Shown one piece after another: positions 15,404 through 22,105 of a stretch of DNA of 22,105 nt. How positions within the stretch are numbered: position 1 is the first letter of the stretch; the number at the start of each line of letters is the position of its first letter. The notes under the pieces were generated by a model. It made no database searches. It saw only the letters and a list, made by a program, of their open reading frames with translations, and was not told the DNA's origin. Where the stretch lies: positions 1 through 22,105 of the forward strand of contig JAOQAA010000498.1 in the NCBI GenBank assembly GCA_025963815.1, in the 5' to 3' direction. Origin of the DNA: Capsulimonas sp. Its GTDB lineage: Bacteria; Armatimonadota; Armatimonadia; Armatimonadales; Capsulimonadaceae. A program made the position numbers and the translations under genes.

Positions 15404-17308
15404 ATGGTTATGCAAAAAAAGAGCCTAGGTGAAGTGCTCGTCGAAAAAGGCGTGATCTCGCAGGAGCAGTTCCGGCAGGCGCGAGAAGTGCAGAAGAGCG
15501 CGCCGGGAGACCTGGGAAATATCATTCAGGACCTCGGTTTCGCTTCGGAACGAGACGTGACGAGCGCCCGCGCGGCGTCGATCAACATTCCGTTCTACGA
15601 CTTCTCACGCACGCCTCCGGACCCGGCGGCGTTGCGATCCGTTCCCGAGCATATTGTGCGGCGTTACGGCCTGTTTCCGGTCATGCGCGATTCGAGCAGC
15701 ACGCCCAACAAGCTGATGGTTGCGGTGAGCGATCTCCAGTCGAGCGAGCCGGGAATCCAGGACTTGCGTCTGGTGACGCGCTGTCAAGTGAAAGCGGTTC
15801 TCGCGACGAAAAGCGAAATTGAGGAGGCGATCAACCGCGCCTACTCGTCGCAATCCGCGAAGCCGATGAACGGCAACGGCGCGGTCGCTCCGGGCCGAGG
15901 CGCAAACGGACAGATCTCGGGTCTTCCGGACATCATCAAGACCGAAAACAGCGGCGTTCCGGCGATCCCTGGTGCGGAGGCGGAGAACACTCCAGCCGTT
16001 ATGGGCGCCAATGGCGTTCCGGCGATCCCGGAAGGGGAAAGCGCTCTGGCGAAGGCAATCGGCCTGGACCTGGGCAGCATGACCGGCGACCTGCTGGACT
16101 CGGAAGATGAGAACAGTGTCGAGAAGATGTCGGAGGAAGCTCCGATCATCCGTATCGCCCATGCGCTCGTTCAGGAAGCGATCCGGCAGAAAGCTTCGGA
16201 TATCCATATCGAGCCTGGTCAGAAGGGCGTGCGTATTCGCTATCGCATCGACGGCGTTTTGAACGAACAGATGACGGTTCCGAAGCACATCCAGAACCAG
16301 TTGATCGCGCGCTTCAAGATCATGGCGGATCTCAATATCGCCGAGCGCCGCGTTCCGCAGGACGGACGTATTCCGATCAAGCACGAGGGCAAGGACTTCG
16401 ACCTTCGCGTTTCCTGCTGCCCGACGTTCTTTGGCGAAAAGATCGTTATGCGTATTCTGGACAAGACGAGCGTTTTGCTGGGCCTCAACAAGCTTGGCTT
16501 CTCGCCCGACGTTCAGACGAAGCTCGAAGAAATGGTCTCGCAGCCAAACGGCATGGTCCTGACCACCGGCCCCACGGGTTCCGGCAAAACGACCACGCTG
16601 TATTCGATCCTGAACAAGATCAACTCGTCCGAGAAGAATATTATCACGATCGAAGACCCGGTCGAGTACCAGCTCGCCGGTGTTTCGCAGGTGCAGATCA
16701 ATAAGAAGGCGGGTTTGACGTTCGCCGCCGGTCTGCGATCATTCCTTCGCCAGGACCCGGACATCATCATGGTCGGAGAAATGCGCGACCTGGAAACCTG
16801 CCAGATCGCCGTGGAAGCGTCCCTGACCGGTCACCTGGTTTTGAGCACTCTGCACACCAATGATGCTCCTTCCGCTGTCATGCGACTTGCGGACATGGGC
16901 ATTGAGAACTATTTGATCGCCGCGACCGTTATTGGTATTATGGCCCAGCGCCTTTGCCGAAAGATCTGCTCGAACTGCAAGGCGCCGTACCAGGTGCCCG
17001 CAAGTGAGCTGGTCCGCTTCGGCCTGGTGGTCGAGAACGCCAATCAGATGGTGACCCTTTACCGGGGATCCGGATGTGAGGAGTGCCGGCATAAGGGCTA
17101 TAAAGGCCGAATTGGTCTTTACGAACTGCTGCAGATGAACGAAGAGCTCGCGGAGCTCGTCGTACGCCGCGCGCCGGTCGCCGACCTTCGGGAAGCGGCG
17201 AAGGCGAACGGAATGAAGGAATTGCGCGAGGACGGCCTCATAAAGATTCTAGACGGCCTGACGACACCGGACGAAGTCATGCGTGTCGTCTTCACCGCCG
17301 GTTTCTAA
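15404..17308 (+). CDS. pilB: Type IV pilus extension ATPase PilB (GspE/PulE family)
   Basis: The 634-residue cytoplasmic ATPase powers pilus assembly. The N-terminal MshEN/GspE-N-type region starts with SLGEVLVEKGVISQEQF, close to the c-di-GMP-binding MshEN pattern but lacking the leading Arg and later Leu. A linker of ~60 residues (about 145-220) contains GVPAIP twice. The ATPase domain has GPTGSGKT (389-396), IEDPVEYQ (Asp box), DPDIIMVGEMRD (Walker B) and GHLVLSTLHTNDAPS (His box). A zinc-type cysteine set follows (CRKICSNC from 518, then CEEC). A TTG at 15383 is open in frame, but its AGGAGG sits where the ribosome would bind for ATG 15404; ATG 15410 is also possible. It is first in the pil cluster, behind the promoter at 15165. 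Confidence 0.96.
   Translation: MVMQKKSLGEVLVEKGVISQEQFRQAREVQKSAPGDLGNIIQDLGFASERDVTSARAASINIPFYDFSRTPPDPAALRSVPEHIVRRYGLFPVMRDSSSTPNKLMVAVSDLQSSEPGIQDLRLVTRCQVKAVLATKSEIEEAINRAYSSQSAKPMNGNGAVAPGRGANGQISGLPDIIKTENSGVPAIPGAEAENTPAVMGANGVPAIPEGESALAKAIGLDLGSMTGDLLDSEDENSVEKMSEEAPIIRIAHALVQEAIRQKASDIHIEPGQKGVRIRYRIDGVLNEQMTVPKHIQNQLIARFKIMADLNIAERRVPQDGRIPIKHEGKDFDLRVSCCPTFFGEKIVMRILDKTSVLLGLNKLGFSPDVQTKLEEMVSQPNGMVLTTGPTGSGKTTTLYSILNKINSSEKNIITIEDPVEYQLAGVSQVQINKKAGLTFAAGLRSFLRQDPDIIMVGEMRDLETCQIAVEASLTGHLVLSTLHTNDAPSAVMRLADMGIENYLIAATVIGIMAQRLCRKICSNCKAPYQVPASELVRFGLVVENANQMVTLYRGSGCEECRHKGYKGRIGLYELLQMNEELAELVVRRAPVADLREAAKANGMKELREDGLIKILDGLTTPDEVMRVVFTAGF
15953..16029 (+). repeat. In-frame duplicated GVPAIP segment in the PilB linker
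   Basis: The 17-bp sequence GGCGTTCCGGCGATCCC occurs at 15953-15969 and again at 16013-16029, exactly 60 bp apart and in frame. Both encode GVPAIP followed by acidic residues, suggesting an internal duplication in a flexible linker. Confidence 0.7.
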
Positions 17309-17327
17309 CGTCCGTGCAGGTGTTTTT

Positions 17328-17373
17328 GCCCTCCCGCCATGCGGCGCGTCCGCGAGATAATCGGCGGGAGGGC
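17328..17373 (+). other. Strong stem-loop between pilB and pilT
   Basis: A perfect 11-bp inverted repeat (GCCCTCCCGCC at 17328-17338, GGCGGGAGGGC at 17363-17373) encloses a 24-nt loop that itself contains a GCGG/CCGC stem. No run of T follows on either strand, so it is not a standard intrinsic terminator. It fills most of the 93-nt gap before pilT and may act in mRNA processing, stability or partial attenuation. Confidence 0.7.
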
Positions 17374-17401
17374 TTACGCTTTATTAGAGGAGTAAGCAAT
17401 T

Positions 17402-18835
17402 ATGTCCGAGTCGATCGGCGGTCAGGGACAACAGCCGCCCTATAATCGGCAGCCGGGAGCCCCTCAGCCCGGAGCGCAGCAGCGTGGAGGATACACTCCT
17501 CCCCAGGCGCAGAATGGCGGCTATACGCCTCCGCAAGGGCAGCAGGGCGGCTATGCTCCTCCTCCGGGGCAGCAGGGCGGTTACGCCCCGCCACCGGGGC
17601 AGCAGGCTCCGCCGCAGCAGGGCGGCTATGCTCCGCCGGCGCAGCCGAACTATGCCCAGAACATGCCTGGCATCGATCAGATGCCCGCCCCCCAAGTGAA
17701 GAAAAAGCCGATCGATCAGGTTCACCTGGACGAACTGCTGGAAGTCATCATCGATATGGGCGGCTCCGACCTTCATATCGCCGCCGGCATTCCTCCTGTC
17801 ATCCGCACCAACGGCGCGCTTGTGCCGACGATGTATGAGAACTGCACTCCGCTGGACGTGCAGCAGATGATGTACGCTATTCTGACCGACGAACAGATCC
17901 AGAAGTTCGAAAGCACCTGGGAGCTGGACTTTTCTTATGCGCTGCAAAAGCGCGCCCGTTTCCGCGTCAATATCTACAAGGATAAAGGAAGCGTGGCGGC
18001 CTCGCTGCGTTTGATCCCGACGAAGATCCCGTCGCTCCAGGACCTGGGGCTTCCGGCGATTGTCGAGAAGCTCACCCATACCAAGCGCGGCTTGATCTTG
18101 GTGACCGGCCCGACCGGTTCGGGAAAATCGACGACGCTTGCGGCGATGATCAACCACATCAACACGAGCCGTTCGGAGCACGTCATTACGATCGAGGACC
18201 CGATCGAGTACTTGCATTCGCACAAGATGTCCGTCATCAACCAGCGTGAGCTGGGAATGGACACCAAGAGCTTCCCGAACGCGCTGCGCGCCTGTCTTCG
18301 TGAAGATCCCGATATCATCCTCGTCGGTGAAATGCGAGACCTGGACACGATGCAGCTCGCGATTTCCGCCGCCGAAACGGGTCACCTTGTCTTTGCGACC
18401 CTACACACCAACTCGGCCGCGACCTCCGTCGACCGTATCGTTGACGGCTTCCCGCCCGGACAACAGGGCCAGGTTCGCCTTCAGCTTTCGAATAATATTC
18501 AGGCCATCATCGCCCAGCAGCTGATCCCGCGCGCCAATGGCCAGGGACGCGTCGCCGTCCAGGAGATCATGATCGCCACCGCCGCTATCCGGAACCTGAT
18601 CCGCGAGGCAAAGGCGCACCAGATCACCTCGGCGATCCAAACCTCGGGTAATGTCGGAATGATTACGACCGACCAGGCGCTGCGCGATCACTACATGCGC
18701 GGCAATATCTCCTACGAAGCGGCGACATCACGTGCGCACAACCTGGACGAGCTGAAGAAAATGCTCGCCATTGACGCCAGCGAGAGCGCTTCGGGAGGAA
18801 GCGGGCCCGCCGGATATCAGCGGCCGCAGCGTTAG
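17402..18835 (+). CDS. pilT: Type IV pilus retraction ATPase PilT with repeat-rich N-terminal extension
   Basis: The 477-residue protein contains a complete PilT: DQVHLDELLEVIIDMGGSDLHIAAG (from ~105), GPTGSGKS (236-243), IEDPIEYLH, DPDIILVGEMRDLDTM, AAETGHLVFATLHTNSA and the diagnostic AIRNLIREAK, which supports PilT rather than PilB. PilT is normally ~345-365 residues and disassembles pili for twitching. Here ~100 residues rich in Gly, Pro, Gln and Tyr precede it, including five decapeptides of GGYAPPPGQQ type (29-83). A short Gly/Ser-rich tail (ESASGGSGPAGYQRPQR) ends it. GAGGAG lies 11 nt before the ATG. It follows pilB after the stem-loop and precedes pilC by 176 nt, where I found only doubtful -10-like sequences. 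Confidence 0.96.
   Translation: MSESIGGQGQQPPYNRQPGAPQPGAQQRGGYTPPQAQNGGYTPPQGQQGGYAPPPGQQGGYAPPPGQQAPPQQGGYAPPAQPNYAQNMPGIDQMPAPQVKKKPIDQVHLDELLEVIIDMGGSDLHIAAGIPPVIRTNGALVPTMYENCTPLDVQQMMYAILTDEQIQKFESTWELDFSYALQKRARFRVNIYKDKGSVAASLRLIPTKIPSLQDLGLPAIVEKLTHTKRGLILVTGPTGSGKSTTLAAMINHINTSRSEHVITIEDPIEYLHSHKMSVINQRELGMDTKSFPNALRACLREDPDIILVGEMRDLDTMQLAISAAETGHLVFATLHTNSAATSVDRIVDGFPPGQQGQVRLQLSNNIQAIIAQQLIPRANGQGRVAVQEIMIATAAIRNLIREAKAHQITSAIQTSGNVGMITTDQALRDHYMRGNISYEAATSRAHNLDELKKMLAIDASESASGGSGPAGYQRPQR
17486..17650 (+). repeat. 30-bp tandem repeats encoding GGY(T/A)PPxGQQ in pilT
   Basis: Four contiguous 30-bp units (17486, 17516, 17546, 17576) encode GGYTPPQAQN, GGYTPPQGQQ, GGYAPPPGQQ and GGYAPPPGQQ. 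After a 15-bp insert (APPQQ), a fifth unit at 17621-17650 encodes GGYAPPAQPN. The protein repeat is tighter than the DNA repeat, as expected for selection on sequence character or for an older expansion. Confidence 0.85.
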
Positions 18836-19011
18836 ATCGAACCGTTTGGAGCGAAATCCCGTTATTGAGTAAATAAATGGGACCGACTGGAAAATATACT
18901 GGGATTTTCGCGTCGCTTGCGGGCATAATTGAAGATGCAAGCAAGCGGGCTGCTCATAACGGGCAGGACGCGAATCCCCTGTGCCCCAGCTGTGAAGGGA
19001 GCGATTGAGAA

Positions 19012-20256
19012 ATGCCGACATATGCATATTCCGTCCGTGACGCGGCCGGCGTGCTGCGAAACGGAACCTCGGAGGCGGAAAACCCCGATGTCCTCGCGAG
19101 GCGACTGCGCGAGCAGGGCTTCGTTATCTCGGAGATCAAGCAGGCCCGCGCGAAGAAGGCGGGCGGCGGATCGTTTCTGGATAACCTTCAGCAGATCAAG
19201 CTGACCGAGCTTTCCATCATGTGCCGCCAGTTCTCGACAATGGTCGACGCCGGTGTTTCGCTGGTGCGCTGCCTTTCGGTTCTCGGCGAGCAGACCTCCA
19301 ACGCGCGCCTGCGCCGCATTCTTCTGGACATTCAGAAGGAAGTGGAGGCCGGACAGTCGCTGTCGCGCAGCATGGGGAAATATCCCAACGTTTTCAACAA
19401 CCTCTTTATCGGTCTTGTTCGCGCCGGAGAGGTTGGAGGCGTCCTGGAAGAGACTTTGCAGCGTCTGTCCACGTTCTTGGAAAAGGACGTTGAGCTGCGC
19501 CGCAAGGTCAAATCGGCGCTGACTTATCCAACGATCGTCGTCATCGCCGCCGTTGGCATCGTCGTCGGTCTGTGTACATTCGTCGTTCCGAAGTTTATTC
19601 AGCTGTTCAAAGATCTCGGCGTCAAGGAATTCCCGGCGCTTACTCTGGGTCTGATGGCTTTCTCCAACTTCCTCACTGGGAAATGGTACTGGTGTATCGC
19701 CATCGTGGTGGTCGGAAGGATGGCGCTGACGGCGTTTGTCAAAACGAAGTTTGGCAGATACGCCTTCGACCGATTGATGATCAAGATGCCCGTCTTCGGG
19801 CCGCTGAACCACAAGGTTGCCCTGGCGCGTTTTGCGAGGACGCTGGGCACGCTGCTGGTTTCGGGTGTTCCGATCTTGCAGGCGCTGGAAACGGTTTCTG
19901 GCACGGTCTCCAACGTCGTTATGTCCGACGCCATTATGGAAGCGCGTGCGCGCATCCGTGAAGGAGACCGAATCGGTGATCCGCTGATCAAGTCCAAACT
20001 GTTCCCTCCGATGGTCATCCATATGATCTCGATCGGCGAGGAATCGGGTTCGCTCGACGCCATGCTTGGGAAGATCGCCGACTTCTACGAAGATGAGGTC
20101 GATGCAGCGCTGGCGTCTCTGGCCGCTGCGATCGAGCCGCTGCTGATTTGCTTCCTGGGCGTCGCGGTCCTTCTCATTGTTCTTGGTATGTTCATGCCGA
20201 TGGTCGCTCTGATCCAAAGCCTCTCTGGCGGCGACGGTGACGACGGCGGTGAATAA
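19012..20256 (+). CDS. pilC: Type IV pilus inner-membrane platform protein PilC (GspF family)
   Basis: The 414-residue protein starts with MPTYAYSVRDAAGVLRNG, a standard PilC opening. It has two T2SSF domains (~70-193 and ~272-394), marked by FSTMVDAGVSLVRCL / VRAGEVGG and FARTLGTLLVSGVPILQAL / IGEESGSLD. Membrane spans lie at about 174-194, 220-241 and 376-398. PilC couples the PilB and PilT motors to pilin insertion and extraction. The length is normal. It ends in an acidic Gly-rich tail (SGGDGDDGGE). AAGGGAG lies upstream of the ATG. Its stop is 12 nt before the pilD start, so the two are co-transcribed. Confidence 0.97.
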   Translation: MPTYAYSVRDAAGVLRNGTSEAENPDVLARRLREQGFVISEIKQARAKKAGGGSFLDNLQQIKLTELSIMCRQFSTMVDAGVSLVRCLSVLGEQTSNARLRRILLDIQKEVEAGQSLSRSMGKYPNVFNNLFIGLVRAGEVGGVLEETLQRLSTFLEKDVELRRKVKSALTYPTIVVIAAVGIVVGLCTFVVPKFIQLFKDLGVKEFPALTLGLMAFSNFLTGKWYWCIAIVVVGRMALTAFVKTKFGRYAFDRLMIKMPVFGPLNHKVALARFARTLGTLLVSGVPILQALETVSGTVSNVVMSDAIMEARARIREGDRIGDPLIKSKLFPPMVIHMISIGEESGSLDAMLGKIADFYEDEVDAALASLAAAIEPLLICFLGVAVLLIVLGMFMPMVALIQSLSGGDGDDGGE

Positions 20257-20268
20257 GGGGAGCATTGC

Positions 20269-21321
20269 GTGAGTCTCTGGTTGTGGGTGGCTGTCGCCTT
20301 CCTTTACGGTATCGCCATTGGCTCGTTCTTAAACGTCGTGATTTGGAGGCTGCCGCGTGGCGGAAGCGTCGCCAAGCCGACCTGGTCCTATTGTCCCCAG
20401 TGCGAGAACCGGCTGGGGACTCTCGACCTCTTTCCCGTCTTCTCGTTCCTCGCGCTTCGACGCCGCTGCCGCTACTGCCGCGCGCCGATCTCCTGGCGAT
20501 ATCCCAGTATTGAACTGCTCACGGGGCTGCTGTTCGCGGCGGTCGCGTGGCGCTTCGGTGGGACTGCGGACACCATCTTCTATTGCCTCTTTGTCGCGGC
20601 GATGATCAGCGTGTTCTTTATCGACCTGGAGCACTTCATCATTCCCGACGGCTTGAACTGGTTCGCGGCGCTTGTTGGGTTCGCTCACAACGCCTTCGCG
20701 TTCTATTATCTCCACGAACAGGGACAGACCGGAAAGCTCTTCGACGTCCAAATGCCGGCTTCGCTCGCCGGAGCTCTCGGATACGGCGCGATCATTTACG
20801 GCATCGGCCTGGCCTCCTATGTCGTGATTGTCGCGCTGATCGATAAGAACAAGAGTTTTTTTGCGGCATTCTGGGAATATATCCGAGACAATGTGCTTGA
20901 TTGGATCTTTATCGTTGCACATTATGTCAGTTATATCATCCCGCCGCTTCGCCGCTTTGTCGAGCCCGCGCCTCCAACTGAAGGTTTCACCGCCGAAGAG
21001 ATCGAATCCGATGAAGAGGCTGGGGGAATGGGTGGGGGCGATGGCAAGCTCGCGGCGGCAATCGGCGCTAATCTCTATCTCGCGGCGGCGCTGCAATCCG
21101 CGCTCTTTGCCGTTGCGATCGGTGCGGCGATCGGCGTTGTGACAATTATTCAGCAGCGACGTAAGCTTGGGGGCCGGACAGCCATTCCCTTCGGCCCGGC
21201 GATGGTCATGGGCGCATTGATCGCCCTGTTCTTTGGAAATGACATTGTCGCGTGGTACGTCCATAACTTTTTGACCTTTCCCGGCAGCCCATTCTCCAAT
21301 ACACCGGGATTTTGGTGGTAA
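20269..21321 (+). CDS. pilD: Type IV prepilin peptidase / N-methyltransferase PilD
   Basis: The 350-residue membrane aspartyl protease cleaves prepilin leaders and methylates the new N-terminus. It starts at GTG behind GGGGAG. GSFLNVVIWRLPRGGS lies near the N-terminus and the zinc-type cysteines are C42/C45 and C67/C70. The catalytic Asp pair is D119 in FIDLEHFIIPD and D258 in GGGDGK (the family GxGDxK). IPFGPAM lies near the end. Most prepilin peptidases are ~250-290 residues. The extra length is an insert of ~65 residues (about 190-250), with a possible extra hydrophobic segment (DWIFIVAHYVSYIIPP) and an acidic loop, placed between the two catalytic aspartates. It follows pilC closely and precedes a pseudopilin gene. 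Confidence 0.96.
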   Translation: MSLWLWVAVAFLYGIAIGSFLNVVIWRLPRGGSVAKPTWSYCPQCENRLGTLDLFPVFSFLALRRRCRYCRAPISWRYPSIELLTGLLFAAVAWRFGGTADTIFYCLFVAAMISVFFIDLEHFIIPDGLNWFAALVGFAHNAFAFYYLHEQGQTGKLFDVQMPASLAGALGYGAIIYGIGLASYVVIVALIDKNKSFFAAFWEYIRDNVLDWIFIVAHYVSYIIPPLRRFVEPAPPTEGFTAEEIESDEEAGGMGGGDGKLAAAIGANLYLAAALQSALFAVAIGAAIGVVTIIQQRRKLGGRTAIPFGPAMVMGALIALFFGNDIVAWYVHNFLTFPGSPFSNTPGFWW

Positions 21322-21482
21322 GCAAAAAGGCTTTAAAAATCTTTTCGAAATCCGGGAACATAAACGCAGGCCGCGTCGTCAACCATAAGTTGCACTGTAA
21401 CTACACCCAGACAGCACGTTTCTCTGGCTCGTGGTTCCGACCGGTTTCTCTGCAAAGACGCAAGATCCTTTGGAATGAACGT

Positions 21483-22105
21483 ATGAAAAAATCGTGTCGT
21501 CAGACAAACCAAGCTTTCTCTCTCATCGAGCTCCTCGTCGTGATAGCCATCATCGCGCTGCTCGCCGCGATCATCTTTCCTGCGTTTTTTACCGCTAAGG
21601 AAAAGGCGCGGCAGACCGTTACCATATCCAATATGAAGGAAATATGGACCGCGTACGAACGATACCGCACCGACCACGGCCAGAAGCCTCCGGATGTGCT
21701 GTTTGCTTATGCATATGCAGGCGCCAACATGGCGTCCGTGAAGTCGGCGGTTCCGCAGGCAAATCATAGCGACTATCTCTCGGGGCTCTATCCACAGTAT
21801 ATTAATGATCCGACGAAATTCACGTGTCCGAATAACCAAGCGGATACAAGCTCCACGGTTTCGGCGACGGTAAATAAAATCAAGATCGACGGCACTCTGG
21901 ATCCTATCACGGTTTCATTTTATAAAGCGGACGCGTTCGATGTTTCTCCTAAGATTACGGGAGCCAACGCGACGGACGATAACACGATGATGGTGCGTTA
22001 CCAAAAAGCATGGACGCCAATCATTGGCCCGGCTGGCGCAGGCGTCTCCGCCGCGGATTATTCGCGACAGCCGTTTTTCAATTCGCCGCCGGGAGATACG
22101 TACGT
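21483..22105 (+). CDS. Type IV pilin-like / pseudopilin protein, 3' end outside window
   Basis: The frame starts at ATG 21483 and is open to the window edge (207 codons). The short basic leader MKKSCRQTNQA is followed by FSLIELLVVIAIIALLAAII, the class III prepilin signal. Cleavage would fall before F12, giving a mature Glu at position 5 (E16). The residue before the cut is Ala rather than the usual Gly. The helix continues FPAFFTAKEKARQTVTISNMKEIWTAYERYRTDHG, then a variable globular region with CPNNQ. It is a likely PilD substrate exported to the membrane or fibre; whether it is a major pilin, a minor pilin or a secretion pseudopilin cannot be told. The ribosome-binding site is weak. The 161-nt gap upstream shows no clear promoter or terminator. 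Confidence 0.88.
   Translation, partial: MKKSCRQTNQAFSLIELLVVIAIIALLAAIIFPAFFTAKEKARQTVTISNMKEIWTAYERYRTDHGQKPPDVLFAYAYAGANMASVKSAVPQANHSDYLSGLYPQYINDPTKFTCPNNQADTSSTVSATVNKIKIDGTLDPITVSFYKADAFDVSPKITGANATDDNTMMVRYQKAWTPIIGPAGAGVSAADYSRQPFFNSPPGDTY

Noticed and set aside
18895..18929. TATACT and CATAAT as a promoter for pilC
   Set aside because: Nearest TTGAGT is 24 bp from TATACT, and neither hexamer has a -35 at normal spacing.
18862..20265. Minus-strand open frame (467 codons) opposite pilC
   Set aside because: Antisense shadow; His/Arg/Asp/Gln-rich product without domain features, while pilC on the plus strand is unambiguous.
21322..21482. Possible c-di-GMP (GEMM) riboswitch before the pseudopilin gene, suggested by GACGCAA
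   Set aside because: Only a short match; the paired stems and other conserved loops of the class could not be found.

Overview
The window comes from a GC-rich, diderm-like bacterium. A tentative assignment to Armatimonadota (Capsulimonas-like) rests on three things: a secreted GxGYxYP-family protein; a compact pilB-pilT-pilC-pilD cluster followed by a pseudopilin with an AFSLIELLVVIAI-type N-terminus; and a Terrabacteria-style run alaS / ruvX / mltG / yqeG / aroE. This is inference from gene content; no rRNA gene or other phylogenetic marker RNA is present. I saw no tRNA, CRISPR array, transposase or prophage gene.

Layout. (1) 1-428, minus: 5' part of yebC, with its promoter at 481-510. (2) 524-3372: a secreted GxGYxYP protein (715-3141) bracketed by three copies of a ~96-bp, two-hairpin intergenic repeat. 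Copy A lies upstream, copy B overlaps its stop codon, and copy C, inverted, directly follows the stop of a convergent small hypothetical gene (3373-3744, minus). (3) 3893-4282: a DUF202/YidH-type membrane protein. (4) 4318-7322: an autoregulated sensor module, with a promoter overlapped by two palindromic operators, a BlaI/MecI-type repressor, and an overlapping BlaR1/MecR1-like M56 metalloprotease whose C-terminal ~460 residues are not a penicillin-binding domain. (5) 7382-15114: a co-directional run of alaS, a phosphatase-like polytopic membrane protein of unknown function, ruvX, mltG, a yqeG-like HAD phosphatase with a C-terminal membrane anchor, and aroE, mostly overlapping or closely spaced. 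(6) 15165-22105: type IV pilus genes pilB, pilT, pilC, pilD and a truncated pseudopilin gene, with a clear promoter and a ~200-nt leader before pilB.

How they fit together. Section 5 mixes translation (alaS), DNA processing (ruvX), cell-wall glycan processing (mltG) and aromatic amino-acid synthesis (aroE); it is a housekeeping operon rather than one pathway. Section 6 is a coherent machine: PilB and PilT extend and retract the fibre, PilC is the membrane platform, PilD processes prepilins, and the last gene is probably one of its substrates. Section 4 should sense an extracytoplasmic signal through the M56 protein, which cleaves or triggers cleavage of the BlaI-like repressor. The most unusual item is the covarying repeat family around 524-3372, followed by the undescribed sensor region of the BlaR1-like protein and the decapeptide-repeat head on PilT.
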